A DNA stretch of 6,504 nt from Cupriavidus sp. (GTDB lineage Bacteria > Pseudomonadota > Gammaproteobacteria > Burkholderiales > Burkholderiaceae), in NCBI GenBank assembly GCA_013362725.1, contig JABFVP010000100.1:1-6504 (forward strand), read 5' to 3'. The notes below the pieces were generated by a model. That model ran no database searches. It was not told the origin of the DNA and saw nothing but the letters and a program-made list of their open reading frames with translations. Shown here piece after piece: positions 1-6,504 of the stretch. A program made the position numbers and the translations under genes. Numbering within the stretch: position 1 is the stretch's first letter; every line of letters starts with the position of its first letter.

Positions 1-310
1 GCTGTGGCAGGCCTTGTGCGACGCCGGACTATGCAGCGGCGACGTCCCCGCGCCCGACCAGGCCCCGCTGGACGCGGTGCTGGCCTGGCTGGGCACGGCA
101 CGCACCGCGATGCGGCTGTTGCCGGTGGAAGACCTGCTGGGCCTGCCCGAGCAGCCCAACCTGCCAGGTACCACCAGCGGCCATCCCAACTGGCAGCGCC
201 GGCTCGACACCGAGGTGCGTGCGTGGTTCGGCACCCCGGCGCTGCGCGCGCGTGCCGACGCATGGCGCGGTATCCGCCCCGGCGCACGCCATCCGCCAGG
301 GCAGCCATGA
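1..310 (+). CDS. malQ: 4-alpha-glucanotransferase (amylomaltase), C-terminal end only
   Basis: The reading frame is open from the left edge (first full codon at 2) to TGA at 308-310, giving the last 102 residues. It is recognised as the C-terminus of a GH77 4-alpha-glucanotransferase by the segment around residues 45-70 of the fragment: LPVEDLLGL, then EQPNLPGT, then HPNWQRRL. This is the conserved end block of MalQ, where the Asn-Leu-Pro-Gly-Thr loop and the HPNW motif lie near the active-site cleft. The family transfers 1,4-alpha-glucan segments between maltodextrins in the cytoplasm, releasing glucose and longer chains. The catalytic Asp/Glu/Asp residues lie upstream of the window and cannot be checked. 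The tail after HPNWQRRL is of ordinary length, so the end appears intact. A suitable partner gene, glgP, follows 120 bases downstream on the same strand. The family assignment is firm; nothing can be said about the start or promoter. Confidence 0.9.
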   Translation, partial: LWQALCDAGLCSGDVPAPDQAPLDAVLAWLGTARTAMRLLPVEDLLGLPEQPNLPGTTSGHPNWQRRLDTEVRAWFGTPALRARADAWRGIRPGARHPPGQP

Positions 311-352
311 GGGCTACAAGCCCCAGCGCCGCCGCGGATGTGCTGTGTCCGA

Positions 353-388
353 AACCGCCGTCCGCATCGCTCGTGCAACCGCCGTCCG
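353..388. repeat. Perfect 12-base direct repeat in the malQ-glgP gap
   Basis: AACCGCCGTCCG occurs at 353-364 and again at 377-388, a 24-base period with 12 unrelated bases between the copies. The second copy ends 42 bases before the glgP start codon. Position and exact identity suggest paired binding sites for a regulator, but the unit is not palindromic. In DNA this G+C-rich a chance repeat is possible. The rest of the 120-base gap holds no clear promoter. Confidence 0.5.
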
Positions 389-416
389 ATCCACTAAGCT
401 TGACCCACTCCCATGC

Positions 417-425
417 GCAGGAGCC
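417..425 (+). promoter_or_regulatory. Ribosome binding site that fixes the glgP start
   Basis: AGGAG at 419-423, inside the 9-mer GCAGGAGCC, lies 7 bases before ATG 431. An in-frame ATG at 413 lies upstream of this site and has no purine-rich sequence of its own, so 431 is preferred. The same 9-mer recurs before the proposed treZ start. Confidence 0.75.
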
Positions 426-430
426 CCGCC

Positions 431-2974
431 ATGAACGAAGCCATCCGGCCCGAGCATGCCGATGACACCCGCACTGCCCTGTCCGGCGCCAGCCTGCGCC
501 AGGCCTTTCTCGACCACCTGTTCCATACCCAGGGCAAGCTGCCCGGGCACGCCAGTCAGAACGACCTCTACCAGGCCGCCGCGCATACCGTGCGCGACCG
601 CCTGGTGCAGCGCTGGATCAGCACCGCCGAAGCCTACCTGGGCCAGCCGTCGCGCACGGTGGCCTACCTGTCCGCCGAATTCCTGATGGGCCCGCACCTG
701 GGCAACAACCTGATCAACCTGGGCATCTTCGAGGAAGTCTGCGAGGCCATGGAGGCGGCCGGCCTCGACCTCGCCCGCATCCTCGACCAGGAAGTCGAGC
801 CCGGCCTCGGCAACGGCGGCCTGGGCCGGCTGGCGGCGTGCTTCATGGATTCGCTGGCGACGCTGGAGATCCCCGCGCTGGGCTACGGCATCCGCTACGA
901 GTACGGCATCTTCCAGCAGACCATCATGGACGGCATGCAGGTGGAGAAGACCGATACCTGGCTGCGCAACGGCAACCCGTGGGAAATCCAGCGCTCCGAA
1001 TGGGCGGTGCAGGTTCGCCTGGGCGGGCACACCGAGCACTACACCGACGACCGCGGCCACTACCGCGTGCGCTGGGTGCCGGCCAAGACCGTGGTCGGCG
1101 TGCCGTTCGATTCGCCGATCCTGGGCTACCGCGTCAACACCGTCAACACGCTGCGGCTGTGGCGTGCGGACGCGACCGAGGCGTTCGATTTCCATACCTT
1201 CAACCGCGGCGACTACCTTGGCGCCGTCAGCAAGAAGGTGACCTCCGAGAACCTGACCAAGGTGCTCTACCCCAACGACGAAACCACGCAAGGCAAGGAG
1301 CTGCGGCTCGAGCAGCAGTATTTCTTCGTCGCCTGCTCGCTGCAGGACATGTTGCGCCTGCTCGCGGTCGACGGCATCCCGGTGACGCGCTTCCACGAGA
1401 AGTTCGCGGTGCAGCTCAATGACACCCACCCCGCCGTGGGCATCGCCGAACTGATGCGGCTGCTGGTCGACGAGCAAGACCTGCCCTGGAACGAGGCCTG
1501 GCACATCACCCAGAACGCGTTCGCCTATACCAACCACACGCTGCTGCCCGAGGCGCTGGAGCAATGGCCGCTGCCGCTGTTCGGGCGGGTACTGCCGCGC
1601 CACCTCGAGATCATCCTGGAGATCAACGCGCGCTTCCTGGACGAGGTGCGGATCCGCTTCTACGGCGACGAATCGCGCCTGGCGCGGCTGTCGCTGATCG
1701 ACGAGCATGGCCAGCGCCATGTGCGCATGGCCAACCTGGCATGCGTGGGCAGCCATGCCATCAATGGCGTGGCCGAGCTGCACTCGCGCCTGATGCGCGA
1801 GGACGTGCTCAAGGACTTCTACGAGATGTGGCCCGAGAAGTTCACCAGCATCACCAACGGCGTGACGCCGCGCCGCTGGCTGGCGCTGTCCAACCCGCGG
1901 CTGACGCGGCTGGTATCCGATGCAATCGGCGATGGCTGGATCTCGGACCTCGAGCAGCTGCGCGCGCTGGAGCCATATGCCGACGACGCCGGCTTCCGCG
2001 ATGCCTGGCAGGAGGCGCGGCGGGCCAACAAGACCGACCTGGCGCAGCTGGTGCGCGACACCACCGGCGTGGTGGTCGATCCGTCATCGATGTTCGACGT
2101 GATGGTCAAGCGCATCCACGAATACAAGCGCCAGCACCTGGCGGTGCTGCATGTGATCGCGCTATACCACCGCATCAAGTCCGACCCCGGCGCGCAGATC
2201 CAGCCGCGCACCTTCCTGTTCGGCGGCAAGGCTGCGCCGGGGTACGCCTATGCCAAGCTGATGATCCGCTTCATCACCTCGGTGGCCGACGTGGTCAACC
2301 GCGACCCGCAGGTGCGCGACCGGCTCAAGGTGGTGTTCCTGCCCAACTTCAACGTCACCTACGGCCAGCGCATCTACCCGGCGGCCGACCTGGCCGAGCA
2401 GATCTCGCTGGCGGGCAAGGAAGCCTCGGGCACCGGCAACATGAAGTTCGCGATGAACGGCGCGTTGAATATCGGCACCATGGACGGCGCCAATATCGAA
2501 TTGCGAGAAGCGGTAGGCCATGACAACTACTTCCCGTTCGGCCTGACCGCGCCCGAGGTCTATGCGCTGCGCGACAGCGGCTACGACCCCGCCGCGTATT
2601 ACCACAGCAACCCTCAGTTGCGCGCGGTGATCGACCTGGTGCAGCAGGGCTTCTTCTCGCGCGGCGAGCCCGGCCTGTTCCGCCCGTTGTTCGAGCCGCA
2701 GCATGGGCACGACCCCTACCTGCTGATGGCTGACTTTGCCTCCTATATCGATTGCCAGCAGCAGGTATCGGCCGCGTATGCCGACCACGCGCGCTGGCAG
2801 CGCATGTCGGTGCTGTCATGTGCGCGCTCGGGGCGCTTTTCGTCGGACCGGGCCATCCGGGAATATTGCGAGCGCATCTGGCATGTCGCGCCGGTGCCGG
2901 TGCGCCTGCTGCACCGGGCCAGCGGCGCACCCTGGCAGGTGGAAGCCGGCACGAATGGGGCGCGCGCAGCGTGA
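431..2974 (+). CDS. glgP: Glycogen/maltodextrin phosphorylase (GT35, PLP-dependent)
   Basis: An 847-residue cytoplasmic enzyme that releases glucose-1-phosphate from the non-reducing ends of alpha-1,4-glucans using inorganic phosphate. Landmarks in order: the N-terminal phosphorylase block with AHTVRDRL; LSAEFLMG; the glycine loop GNGGLGR at residues 127-133; QLNDTHP with His333, matching active-site His377 of rabbit muscle phosphorylase; VKRIHEYKR with Arg561 and Lys566, matching phosphate-contacting Arg569 and Lys574; and EASGTGNMK with Lys672, the pyridoxal-phosphate Schiff-base lysine (rabbit Lys680). The 106-residue spacing from Lys566 to Lys672 equals that in the rabbit enzyme, so the core is undamaged. 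Length is slightly above E. coli GlgP/MalP (about 800-815) because of modest terminal tails, including an Ala/Arg-rich end after the YCERIW block. Start 431 is chosen for its Shine-Dalgarno site. GlgP versus MalP substrate preference cannot be settled from sequence alone; the neighbouring malQ and treZY fit either. Confidence 0.96.
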   Translation: MNEAIRPEHADDTRTALSGASLRQAFLDHLFHTQGKLPGHASQNDLYQAAAHTVRDRLVQRWISTAEAYLGQPSRTVAYLSAEFLMGPHLGNNLINLGIFEEVCEAMEAAGLDLARILDQEVEPGLGNGGLGRLAACFMDSLATLEIPALGYGIRYEYGIFQQTIMDGMQVEKTDTWLRNGNPWEIQRSEWAVQVRLGGHTEHYTDDRGHYRVRWVPAKTVVGVPFDSPILGYRVNTVNTLRLWRADATEAFDFHTFNRGDYLGAVSKKVTSENLTKVLYPNDETTQGKELRLEQQYFFVACSLQDMLRLLAVDGIPVTRFHEKFAVQLNDTHPAVGIAELMRLLVDEQDLPWNEAWHITQNAFAYTNHTLLPEALEQWPLPLFGRVLPRHLEIILEINARFLDEVRIRFYGDESRLARLSLIDEHGQRHVRMANLACVGSHAINGVAELHSRLMREDVLKDFYEMWPEKFTSITNGVTPRRWLALSNPRLTRLVSDAIGDGWISDLEQLRALEPYADDAGFRDAWQEARRANKTDLAQLVRDTTGVVVDPSSMFDVMVKRIHEYKRQHLAVLHVIALYHRIKSDPGAQIQPRTFLFGGKAAPGYAYAKLMIRFITSVADVVNRDPQVRDRLKVVFLPNFNVTYGQRIYPAADLAEQISLAGKEASGTGNMKFAMNGALNIGTMDGANIELREAVGHDNYFPFGLTAPEVYALRDSGYDPAAYYHSNPQLRAVIDLVQQGFFSRGEPGLFRPLFEPQHGHDPYLLMADFASYIDCQQQVSAAYADHARWQRMSVLSCARSGRFSSDRAIREYCERIWHVAPVPVRLLHRASGAPWQVEAGTNGARAA

Positions 2975-2990
2975 GGCGCGCAACCGTTGC

Positions 2991-3018
2991 CTGCGCCGAT
3001 GGCATGGGCAAGGCGCAG
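2991..3018 (+). terminator. Possible weak terminator hairpin after glgP
   Basis: CTGCGCC (2991-2997) pairs perfectly with GGCGCAG (3012-3018) around a 14-base loop, starting 17 bases after the glgP stop. The bases that follow (CGTAGTTTCT) are only partly T-rich, so intrinsic termination would be inefficient. The right arm abuts the -35 element of the proposed treZ promoter, so the two readings share sequence. Confidence 0.25.
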
Positions 3019-3033
3019 CGTAGTTTCTACAAT
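3005..3033 (+). promoter_or_regulatory. Candidate sigma70 promoter for treZ-treY
   Basis: TGGGCA (3005-3010, four of six matches to TTGACA) and TACAAT (3028-3033, five of six matches to TATAAT) are separated by exactly 17 bases. The -10 lies in an AT-rich island (19 of 28 bases A/T over 3021-3048) that stands out in this G+C-rich window. The predicted transcript would begin near 3040 and carry a leader of about 125 bases to the TTG start at 3164. It is placed by inspection only. Confidence 0.45.
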
Positions 3034-3046
3034 GTCACAGGTAACA
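3033..3046. promoter_or_regulatory. Operator-like imperfect palindrome over the predicted treZ transcription start
   Basis: TGTCACAGGTAACA reads as TGTnACnnGTnACA: five of the seven base pairs across the centre are symmetric. It begins at the last base of the proposed -10 and spans the predicted +1, a usual place for a repressor site. No regulator gene is in the window and I do not assign a family. It could be chance symmetry. Confidence 0.3.
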
Positions 3047-3075
3047 AAGCCCGTGCCGCGCCGCGCTGCGGGCTT
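3047..3075 (+). other. Leader hairpin upstream of treZ
   Basis: AAGCCCG (3047-3053) and CGGGCTT (3069-3075) form a perfect 7-base-pair stem with a 15-base GC-rich loop, just downstream of the predicted transcription start. No T tract follows, so it is a poor intrinsic terminator. If the promoter is real it would be a structured 5' leader element. No known riboswitch class is recognised. Confidence 0.3.
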
Positions 3076-3150
3076 GCCGGTGGCGCCGCGAATGCGCCGT
3101 TCTGCTGGCATGGAGTTCGCATTGCGCAAGGATCCTATTCCCCCAAGAAG

Positions 3151-3159
3151 GCAGGAGCC
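3151..3159 (+). promoter_or_regulatory. Ribosome binding site supporting a TTG start for treZ
   Basis: GCAGGAGCC, identical to the 9-mer before glgP, contains AGGAG at 3153-3157 and ends 4 bases before TTG 3164 (AGGAG-to-start gap 6 bases). No in-frame ATG further upstream (2987, 2999, 3032, 3089, 3110) has a comparable site, and the next in-frame candidate, GTG 3209, has none. Confidence 0.6.
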
Positions 3160-3163
3160 GAAT

Positions 3164-5176
3164 TTGAACGCCGACCTGTTTCTCCTCGCCCCCGGCACCC
3201 GCTCCACGGTGCCACCGCTGGCGCCGTTCGACTGCTTTGCCGCGCCTTCGGGATCCGCCTCCAGCTCTCATGACGAACCCACCCGGGATTACCTGTTCGG
3301 GCCGGCCTGGCTGCCGGACGGGCGGATACGCTTCCGGCTGTGGGCGCCCGACGCGGCCGAGCAGGGCCAGGCGGTGCGCGTGGAGATCGCCGGGCTCGGC
3401 CCGGTGCCAATGGCGTGCGGCGCCAACGGCTGGTTCGAGGCGATCGTGCCGGGTTGCGCGGGCGCGCGCTACTGGTTCCGCCTGGACGACGGCACCACCG
3501 TGCCAGACCCGGCCTCGCGCTGGCAGGCCGACGACGTCCACGGCCCCAGCATCGTGCCGGCACGCGACGCCGCCAGCGCGTTTGCGTGGACCTGCCCCGA
3601 CTGGCGCGGCCGCCCCTGGCACGAAGCCATCGTCTATGAAATGCACGTTGGCCTGTGCGGCGGCTACGCGGGCGCCGCGCAGCAACTGCCGCGGCTGGCG
3701 GCGCTGGGCTTCACCGCGGTCGAGCTGATGCCGGTGGCCGAGTTTCCCGGCACGCGCAACTGGGGCTATGACGGCGTGCTGCCGTTTGCGCCGGAGTCCG
3801 GCTACGGCACGCCCGACGAACTGCGCGCACTGGTCGACCGCGCCCACCAGCTCGGCATGATGGTGCTGCTGGACGTGGTCTACAACCATTTCGGGCCGGA
3901 AGGCAACTACCTGCACCGCTACGCCAGCGCCTTTTTCCGCGCGGACCGCCAGACCCCATGGGGGCCGGCCATCGATTTCCGCCGGCCGCAGGTGCGGCGC
4001 TTCTTTACCGAGAACGCACGCTACTGGCTCGAGCAGTTCCGCTTCGACGGCCTGCGCCTGGACGCCGTCCATGCCATCGAGGACGAAGGCTGGCTGGCGG
4101 CGCTGCCGGGCGAACTGCGCACCGCGCTGGCCGATGGCGATGGCCCCCGCCGCCATGTCCACCTGGTGCTGGAGAACGACAACAACGACGCCGCGCTGCT
4201 AGCCGCCGGCTACGACGCGCAGTGGAACGACGACGCGCACCACGCGCTGCACGTGCTGCTGACCGGCGAGGACGATGGCTACTACCGCGACTACAGCGCG
4301 GCACCGGATACGGGCAATGGCGGCAATGGCGGCAATGGAGACAGCGCCGCCGCCGGGCGCGGCGTGCCTGCGCTGCGCCACCTCGCGCGCGTGCTGGGCG
4401 AAGGCTTTGCCTACCAGGGCGAACGCTCGGCGTTCCGCTCGGCCGCGCTGCCCGCGGTGGCGCAGGGCGTGCGGCGCGGCCAGCCCAGCGCGCACCTGCC
4501 GCCCACGGCCTTTGTCTGCTTCCTGCAGAACCATGACCAGACCGGCAACCGCGCGCTCGGCGAACGGCTGGCGCAGTTGGCCGGGCGCGACGCGCTGCGC
4601 GCGGCCATCGCCTTGCAGCTGCTGTGCCCGCAGGTGCCGCTGGTATTCATGGGCGAGGAAACCGGCAGCACGCAACCGTTCCTGTATTTCACCAGCCACC
4701 CGCCCGAGCTGGCCCGCGCCGTGCGCGACGGGCGCCGGCGCGAGTTCGCCGCGACCGCCGCGTTCAGCGACGAGGCCCGCGCCGCGGCCATCCCCGATCC
4801 CAACGACCCGGCCACGTTCGAAGCCTCGCGCCCGCAGCTGGACGATGACGGCGACTGGACCCCGTACTACCGCGAACTGCTCGCCGTGCGGCGGCGCGAA
4901 CTGCTGCACCGGCTGCCCGGCTGCCAGAGCGCCGGCGTCGACGTGCTGGGGCCGGCGGCGCTGTGCGCGCGCTGGCGGCTGATGGACGGCGTCGAGCTGA
5001 GCCTGTGGCTCAACCTGGGCGACCAAGCCGTGCCGTGCACGCGGCCGTGCCACGATCGCAGCACCGCGCTGCATGAGAGCAGTGCCGGCGCGGCCGCGGC
5101 CCTGTCGGCCGGGCTGCTGCCGCAGCGCTCGTGCGTCGCCACCGTGTGCGAGCCCGCCGCGGCCCGCGCGCGATGA
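3164..5176 (+). CDS. treZ: Malto-oligosyltrehalose trehalohydrolase (GH13), TTG start proposed
   Basis: This 670-residue cytoplasmic enzyme hydrolyses the alpha-1,4 bond next to the trehalose end made by TreY, releasing trehalose and a shorter maltodextrin. Residues about 42-135 (from DYLFGPAWLPDG through FRLWAPDA) form the N-terminal beta-sandwich of this family. The barrel begins near WHEAIVYEMHVG (152). It shows DVVYNH (237-242), GLRLDAVHAI with nucleophile Asp300, LVLEND with acid/base Glu337, and QNHDQTGN with Asp458. FMGEE, PFLYFT, GRRREF and PDPNDPATFEAS are characteristic of TreZ and separate it from GlgB/GlgX. A C-terminal beta domain follows from about residue 590. An open frame continues upstream to ATG 2987, but those extra 59 codons would cross the proposed promoter and lack a ribosome site, so TTG 3164 is preferred. 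The first 40 residues resemble nothing I recognise. A GNG triple repeat sits at residues 384-392. The stop overlaps the treY start by four bases. Confidence 0.93.
   Translation: MNADLFLLAPGTRSTVPPLAPFDCFAAPSGSASSSHDEPTRDYLFGPAWLPDGRIRFRLWAPDAAEQGQAVRVEIAGLGPVPMACGANGWFEAIVPGCAGARYWFRLDDGTTVPDPASRWQADDVHGPSIVPARDAASAFAWTCPDWRGRPWHEAIVYEMHVGLCGGYAGAAQQLPRLAALGFTAVELMPVAEFPGTRNWGYDGVLPFAPESGYGTPDELRALVDRAHQLGMMVLLDVVYNHFGPEGNYLHRYASAFFRADRQTPWGPAIDFRRPQVRRFFTENARYWLEQFRFDGLRLDAVHAIEDEGWLAALPGELRTALADGDGPRRHVHLVLENDNNDAALLAAGYDAQWNDDAHHALHVLLTGEDDGYYRDYSAAPDTGNGGNGGNGDSAAAGRGVPALRHLARVLGEGFAYQGERSAFRSAALPAVAQGVRRGQPSAHLPPTAFVCFLQNHDQTGNRALGERLAQLAGRDALRAAIALQLLCPQVPLVFMGEETGSTQPFLYFTSHPPELARAVRDGRRREFAATAAFSDEARAAAIPDPNDPATFEASRPQLDDDGDWTPYYRELLAVRRRELLHRLPGCQSAGVDVLGPAALCARWRLMDGVELSLWLNLGDQAVPCTRPCHDRSTALHESSAGAAAALSAGLLPQRSCVATVCEPAAARAR
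4313..4338 (+). repeat. 9-base tandem repeat encoding Gly-Asn-Gly inside treZ
   Basis: GGCAATGGC is repeated at 4313-4321 and 4322-4330, with a third copy at 4331-4338 complete but for its last base. Read in the treZ frame it encodes (Gly-Asn-Gly) three times, residues 384-392, followed by a small-residue stretch rich in Ala and Gly. It lies between acid/base Glu337 and Asp458, most likely in a surface loop of the barrel. Gain or loss of a unit would keep the frame. Confidence 0.85.
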
Positions 5177-6504
5177 TGCCTGACGGCGCGCCGCAAGCGC
5201 TGCCACGCGCAACCGCCCGGCTGCAGCTGCACCCGGGCTTCACCTTTGCCGATGCCGCCGCCGTGGTCGGCTACTACGCCGCGCTGGGCGTCAGCCATCT
5301 CTACCTGTCGCCCATATGCGGCGCGCGGCCCGGCTCCACCCATGGCTATGACGTCACCGATTTCACCGCGGTGCGCGACGAGCTGGGCGGCGAGCCCGGC
5401 CTGAAAGCGCTGGCCGCGCGCGCCCGCGACGCCGGCCTAGGCCTGATCGTCGACATCGTGCCCAACCATATGGCGGCCGACCCGACCCACAACGGCTGGT
5501 GGCGCGACGTGCTGGCGCATGGCCGCGGCAGCCCTTACGCGGCCAGCTTCGACATCGACTGGACCCCGCGCGACCCGGCGCTGCACGGCAAGGTGCTGCT
5601 GCCGATCCTGGGGCAGTCGTACTGGGACACCGTGGTGGCCGGCGAACTGCGCTGGGTCCGGGGCAGCGACGATGCCCCCGCCCACCTGCGCTATTTCGAC
5701 CATACCCTGCCGCTCGCACCGGGCAGCGTCGACGCCGAAGCCGAGCGCGACGGCCCGGCCTGGTACGACGCCACGCATGCCGACGGCCGCGGCCGGCTCC
5801 ATGCCCTGCTGGAACGCCAGCACTACCGGCTGGCCTGGTGGCGCACCGCCGCCGCCGCGCAGAACTGGCGCCGCTTCTTCGAGATCAGTGACCTGGTCGG
5901 CGTGCGCGAGGAAGACGAGCGGGTGTTCGATGCGGTCCATGCGCTGGTCCTGCGGCTGCTGCGCGAAGGCTGGATCGACGGCGTGCGCGTCGACCACGTC
6001 GACGGCCTGGCCGACCCGGCCGGCTACTGCCGCCGGCTGCGCGCCGAACTGGACCGCCATGCCGCCGCTCGCCCCACCACGCTGCGGCTCGAGCGTCCGT
6101 GGCTGGTGGTCGAGAAGATCCTGGGCCCGCGCGAGCGCCTGGCGCCGGACTGGCAGGTGCATGGCACCACCGGCTATGACTTCATGGACGAAGTGGCCGC
6201 GGTGCTGCATGACGGCGACGGCGAGACGGCGCTGGACGCGCTGTGGGCGACGGTCAGCGGAGATGCGCGAGGCTTCTCCGCGCATGTCGAGGCCGCACGG
6301 CGCCAGGTGCTGGAGCGGCACCTGGTGACGGAGTTCGAAGGCGCCGCCGCCTGCCTGCGCGACTGCGCCGAGCAGGAGCCCGGCACGCGCGACCTGACCC
6401 GGGCAGCGCTGCGGCGCGCGCTGGCCGCGCTGATGGCGGCAGTGCCGGTGTATCGCAGCTACTTCGACGCGCGTCCGGCCGAACGCGATGCGGCCGCTGC
6501 GCTT
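5173..6504 (+). CDS. treY: Malto-oligosyltrehalose synthase (GH13), 5' part, runs off the window
   Basis: The first 444 residues are present and the frame is open at the right edge; the family is usually 700-930 residues, so about half is missing. The enzyme isomerises the reducing-end alpha-1,4 link of a maltodextrin to alpha,alpha-1,1, making the substrate for TreZ. Evidence: an N-terminal start straight into the barrel (LHPGFTFADA, then YYAALGVSHLYLSPI), GSTHGYDVTD, DIVPNHMA (94-101), NGWWRDVLAHG, then GVRVDHVDGLADP with nucleophile Asp274 and LVVEKIL with acid/base Glu314, followed by HGTTGYDFMDEV, all typical of TreY. The third catalytic Asp lies outside the window. Start: ATG 5173 overlaps the treZ stop as ATGA; a second ATG follows at 5176 in the same frame. 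No Shine-Dalgarno sequence is seen in the 20 bases upstream (all C/G alternation), so translation probably depends on ribosomes finishing treZ. Confidence 0.95.
   Translation, partial: MMPDGAPQALPRATARLQLHPGFTFADAAAVVGYYAALGVSHLYLSPICGARPGSTHGYDVTDFTAVRDELGGEPGLKALAARARDAGLGLIVDIVPNHMAADPTHNGWWRDVLAHGRGSPYAASFDIDWTPRDPALHGKVLLPILGQSYWDTVVAGELRWVRGSDDAPAHLRYFDHTLPLAPGSVDAEAERDGPAWYDATHADGRGRLHALLERQHYRLAWWRTAAAAQNWRRFFEISDLVGVREEDERVFDAVHALVLRLLREGWIDGVRVDHVDGLADPAGYCRRLRAELDRHAAARPTTLRLERPWLVVEKILGPRERLAPDWQVHGTTGYDFMDEVAAVLHDGDGETALDALWATVSGDARGFSAHVEAARRQVLERHLVTEFEGAAACLRDCAEQEPGTRDLTRAALRRALAALMAAVPVYRSYFDARPAERDAAAAL

Noticed and set aside
311..323. Hairpin GGGCT-ACA-AGCCC directly after the malQ stop, as a terminator
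   Set aside because: The stem has only five base pairs with a three-base loop, and no T tract follows; too weak to call.
400..405. TTGACC as a -35 box for glgP
   Set aside because: A -10 at the proper spacing would fall on 423-428, inside the ribosome binding region, where the sequence is GC only.
413..430. ATG 413 as the glgP start
   Set aside because: It adds only six residues and lies upstream of the AGGAG site at 419-423, which is correctly placed for ATG 431.
314..1783. Long open frame on the minus strand (489 codons) antisense to glgP
   Set aside because: It lies almost entirely over glgP, whose conserved motifs are unmistakable. Long antisense frames are expected where third positions are mostly G/C. 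Its translation is rich in His/Gln/Val/Gly with no recognisable domain.
3270..3728. ATG 3270 as an alternative treZ start
   Set aside because: It is in a different frame from the TreZ domains; its Arg/Pro-rich translation resembles no family.
3035..4162. Minus-strand open frame (375 codons) over treZ, and similar ones at 4199-5212 and 5437-6321
   Set aside because: Same GC-driven artefact over real genes; low-complexity Arg/Ala/Gly/His-rich translations without family signatures.
1..6504. Mobile elements, CRISPR arrays, tRNA/rRNA genes, frameshifted genes
   Set aside because: No transposase or integrase motifs, no terminal inverted repeats, no regularly spaced repeats and no RNA gene signatures were seen. 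All four genes read through without interruption inside the window.

Overview
This is a G+C-rich window with almost every base in coding sequence on the + strand. It carries four genes of bacterial alpha-glucan and trehalose metabolism in one direction: the 3' end of malQ (4-alpha-glucanotransferase), complete glgP (glycogen/maltodextrin phosphorylase), complete treZ (malto-oligosyltrehalose trehalohydrolase) and the 5' part of treY (malto-oligosyltrehalose synthase), which runs off the right edge. The composition, the strong third-position G/C preference and the protein sequences fit a high-GC proteobacterium. A beta-proteobacterium of the Cupriavidus/Ralstonia/Burkholderia kind is my best guess, but the window holds no marker gene that proves it.

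Layout: malQ ends at 310. A 120-base gap follows, with a perfect 12-base direct repeat (353-364 and 377-388) and a good ribosome binding site before glgP (431-2974). The next gap (2975-3163) is the most regulatory-looking part. It has a GC hairpin just after glgP, an AT-rich island with a sigma70-like promoter (about 3005-3033), an imperfect palindrome on the predicted transcription start (3033-3046) and a leader hairpin (3047-3075). A ribosome binding site then precedes a probable TTG start of treZ at 3164. treZ and treY overlap by four bases (ATGA), so they are probably translationally coupled.

How the genes fit together (established pathway roles plus inference from proximity): GlgP shortens alpha-1,4-glucan chains to glucose-1-phosphate. 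MalQ reshuffles the short maltodextrins left over. TreY turns the reducing end of a maltodextrin into an alpha,alpha-1,1-linked trehalosyl end, and TreZ cuts that end off as free trehalose. The cluster therefore looks like a module that sends stored glucan either to central metabolism or to trehalose, a compatible solute.

The enzymes are known families with their catalytic residues visible. I found no new gene system, mobile element, CRISPR array or RNA gene. The points worth a second look are the two intergenic regions, the probably non-ATG treZ start, a Gly-Asn-Gly coding repeat inside TreZ, and the gene order.
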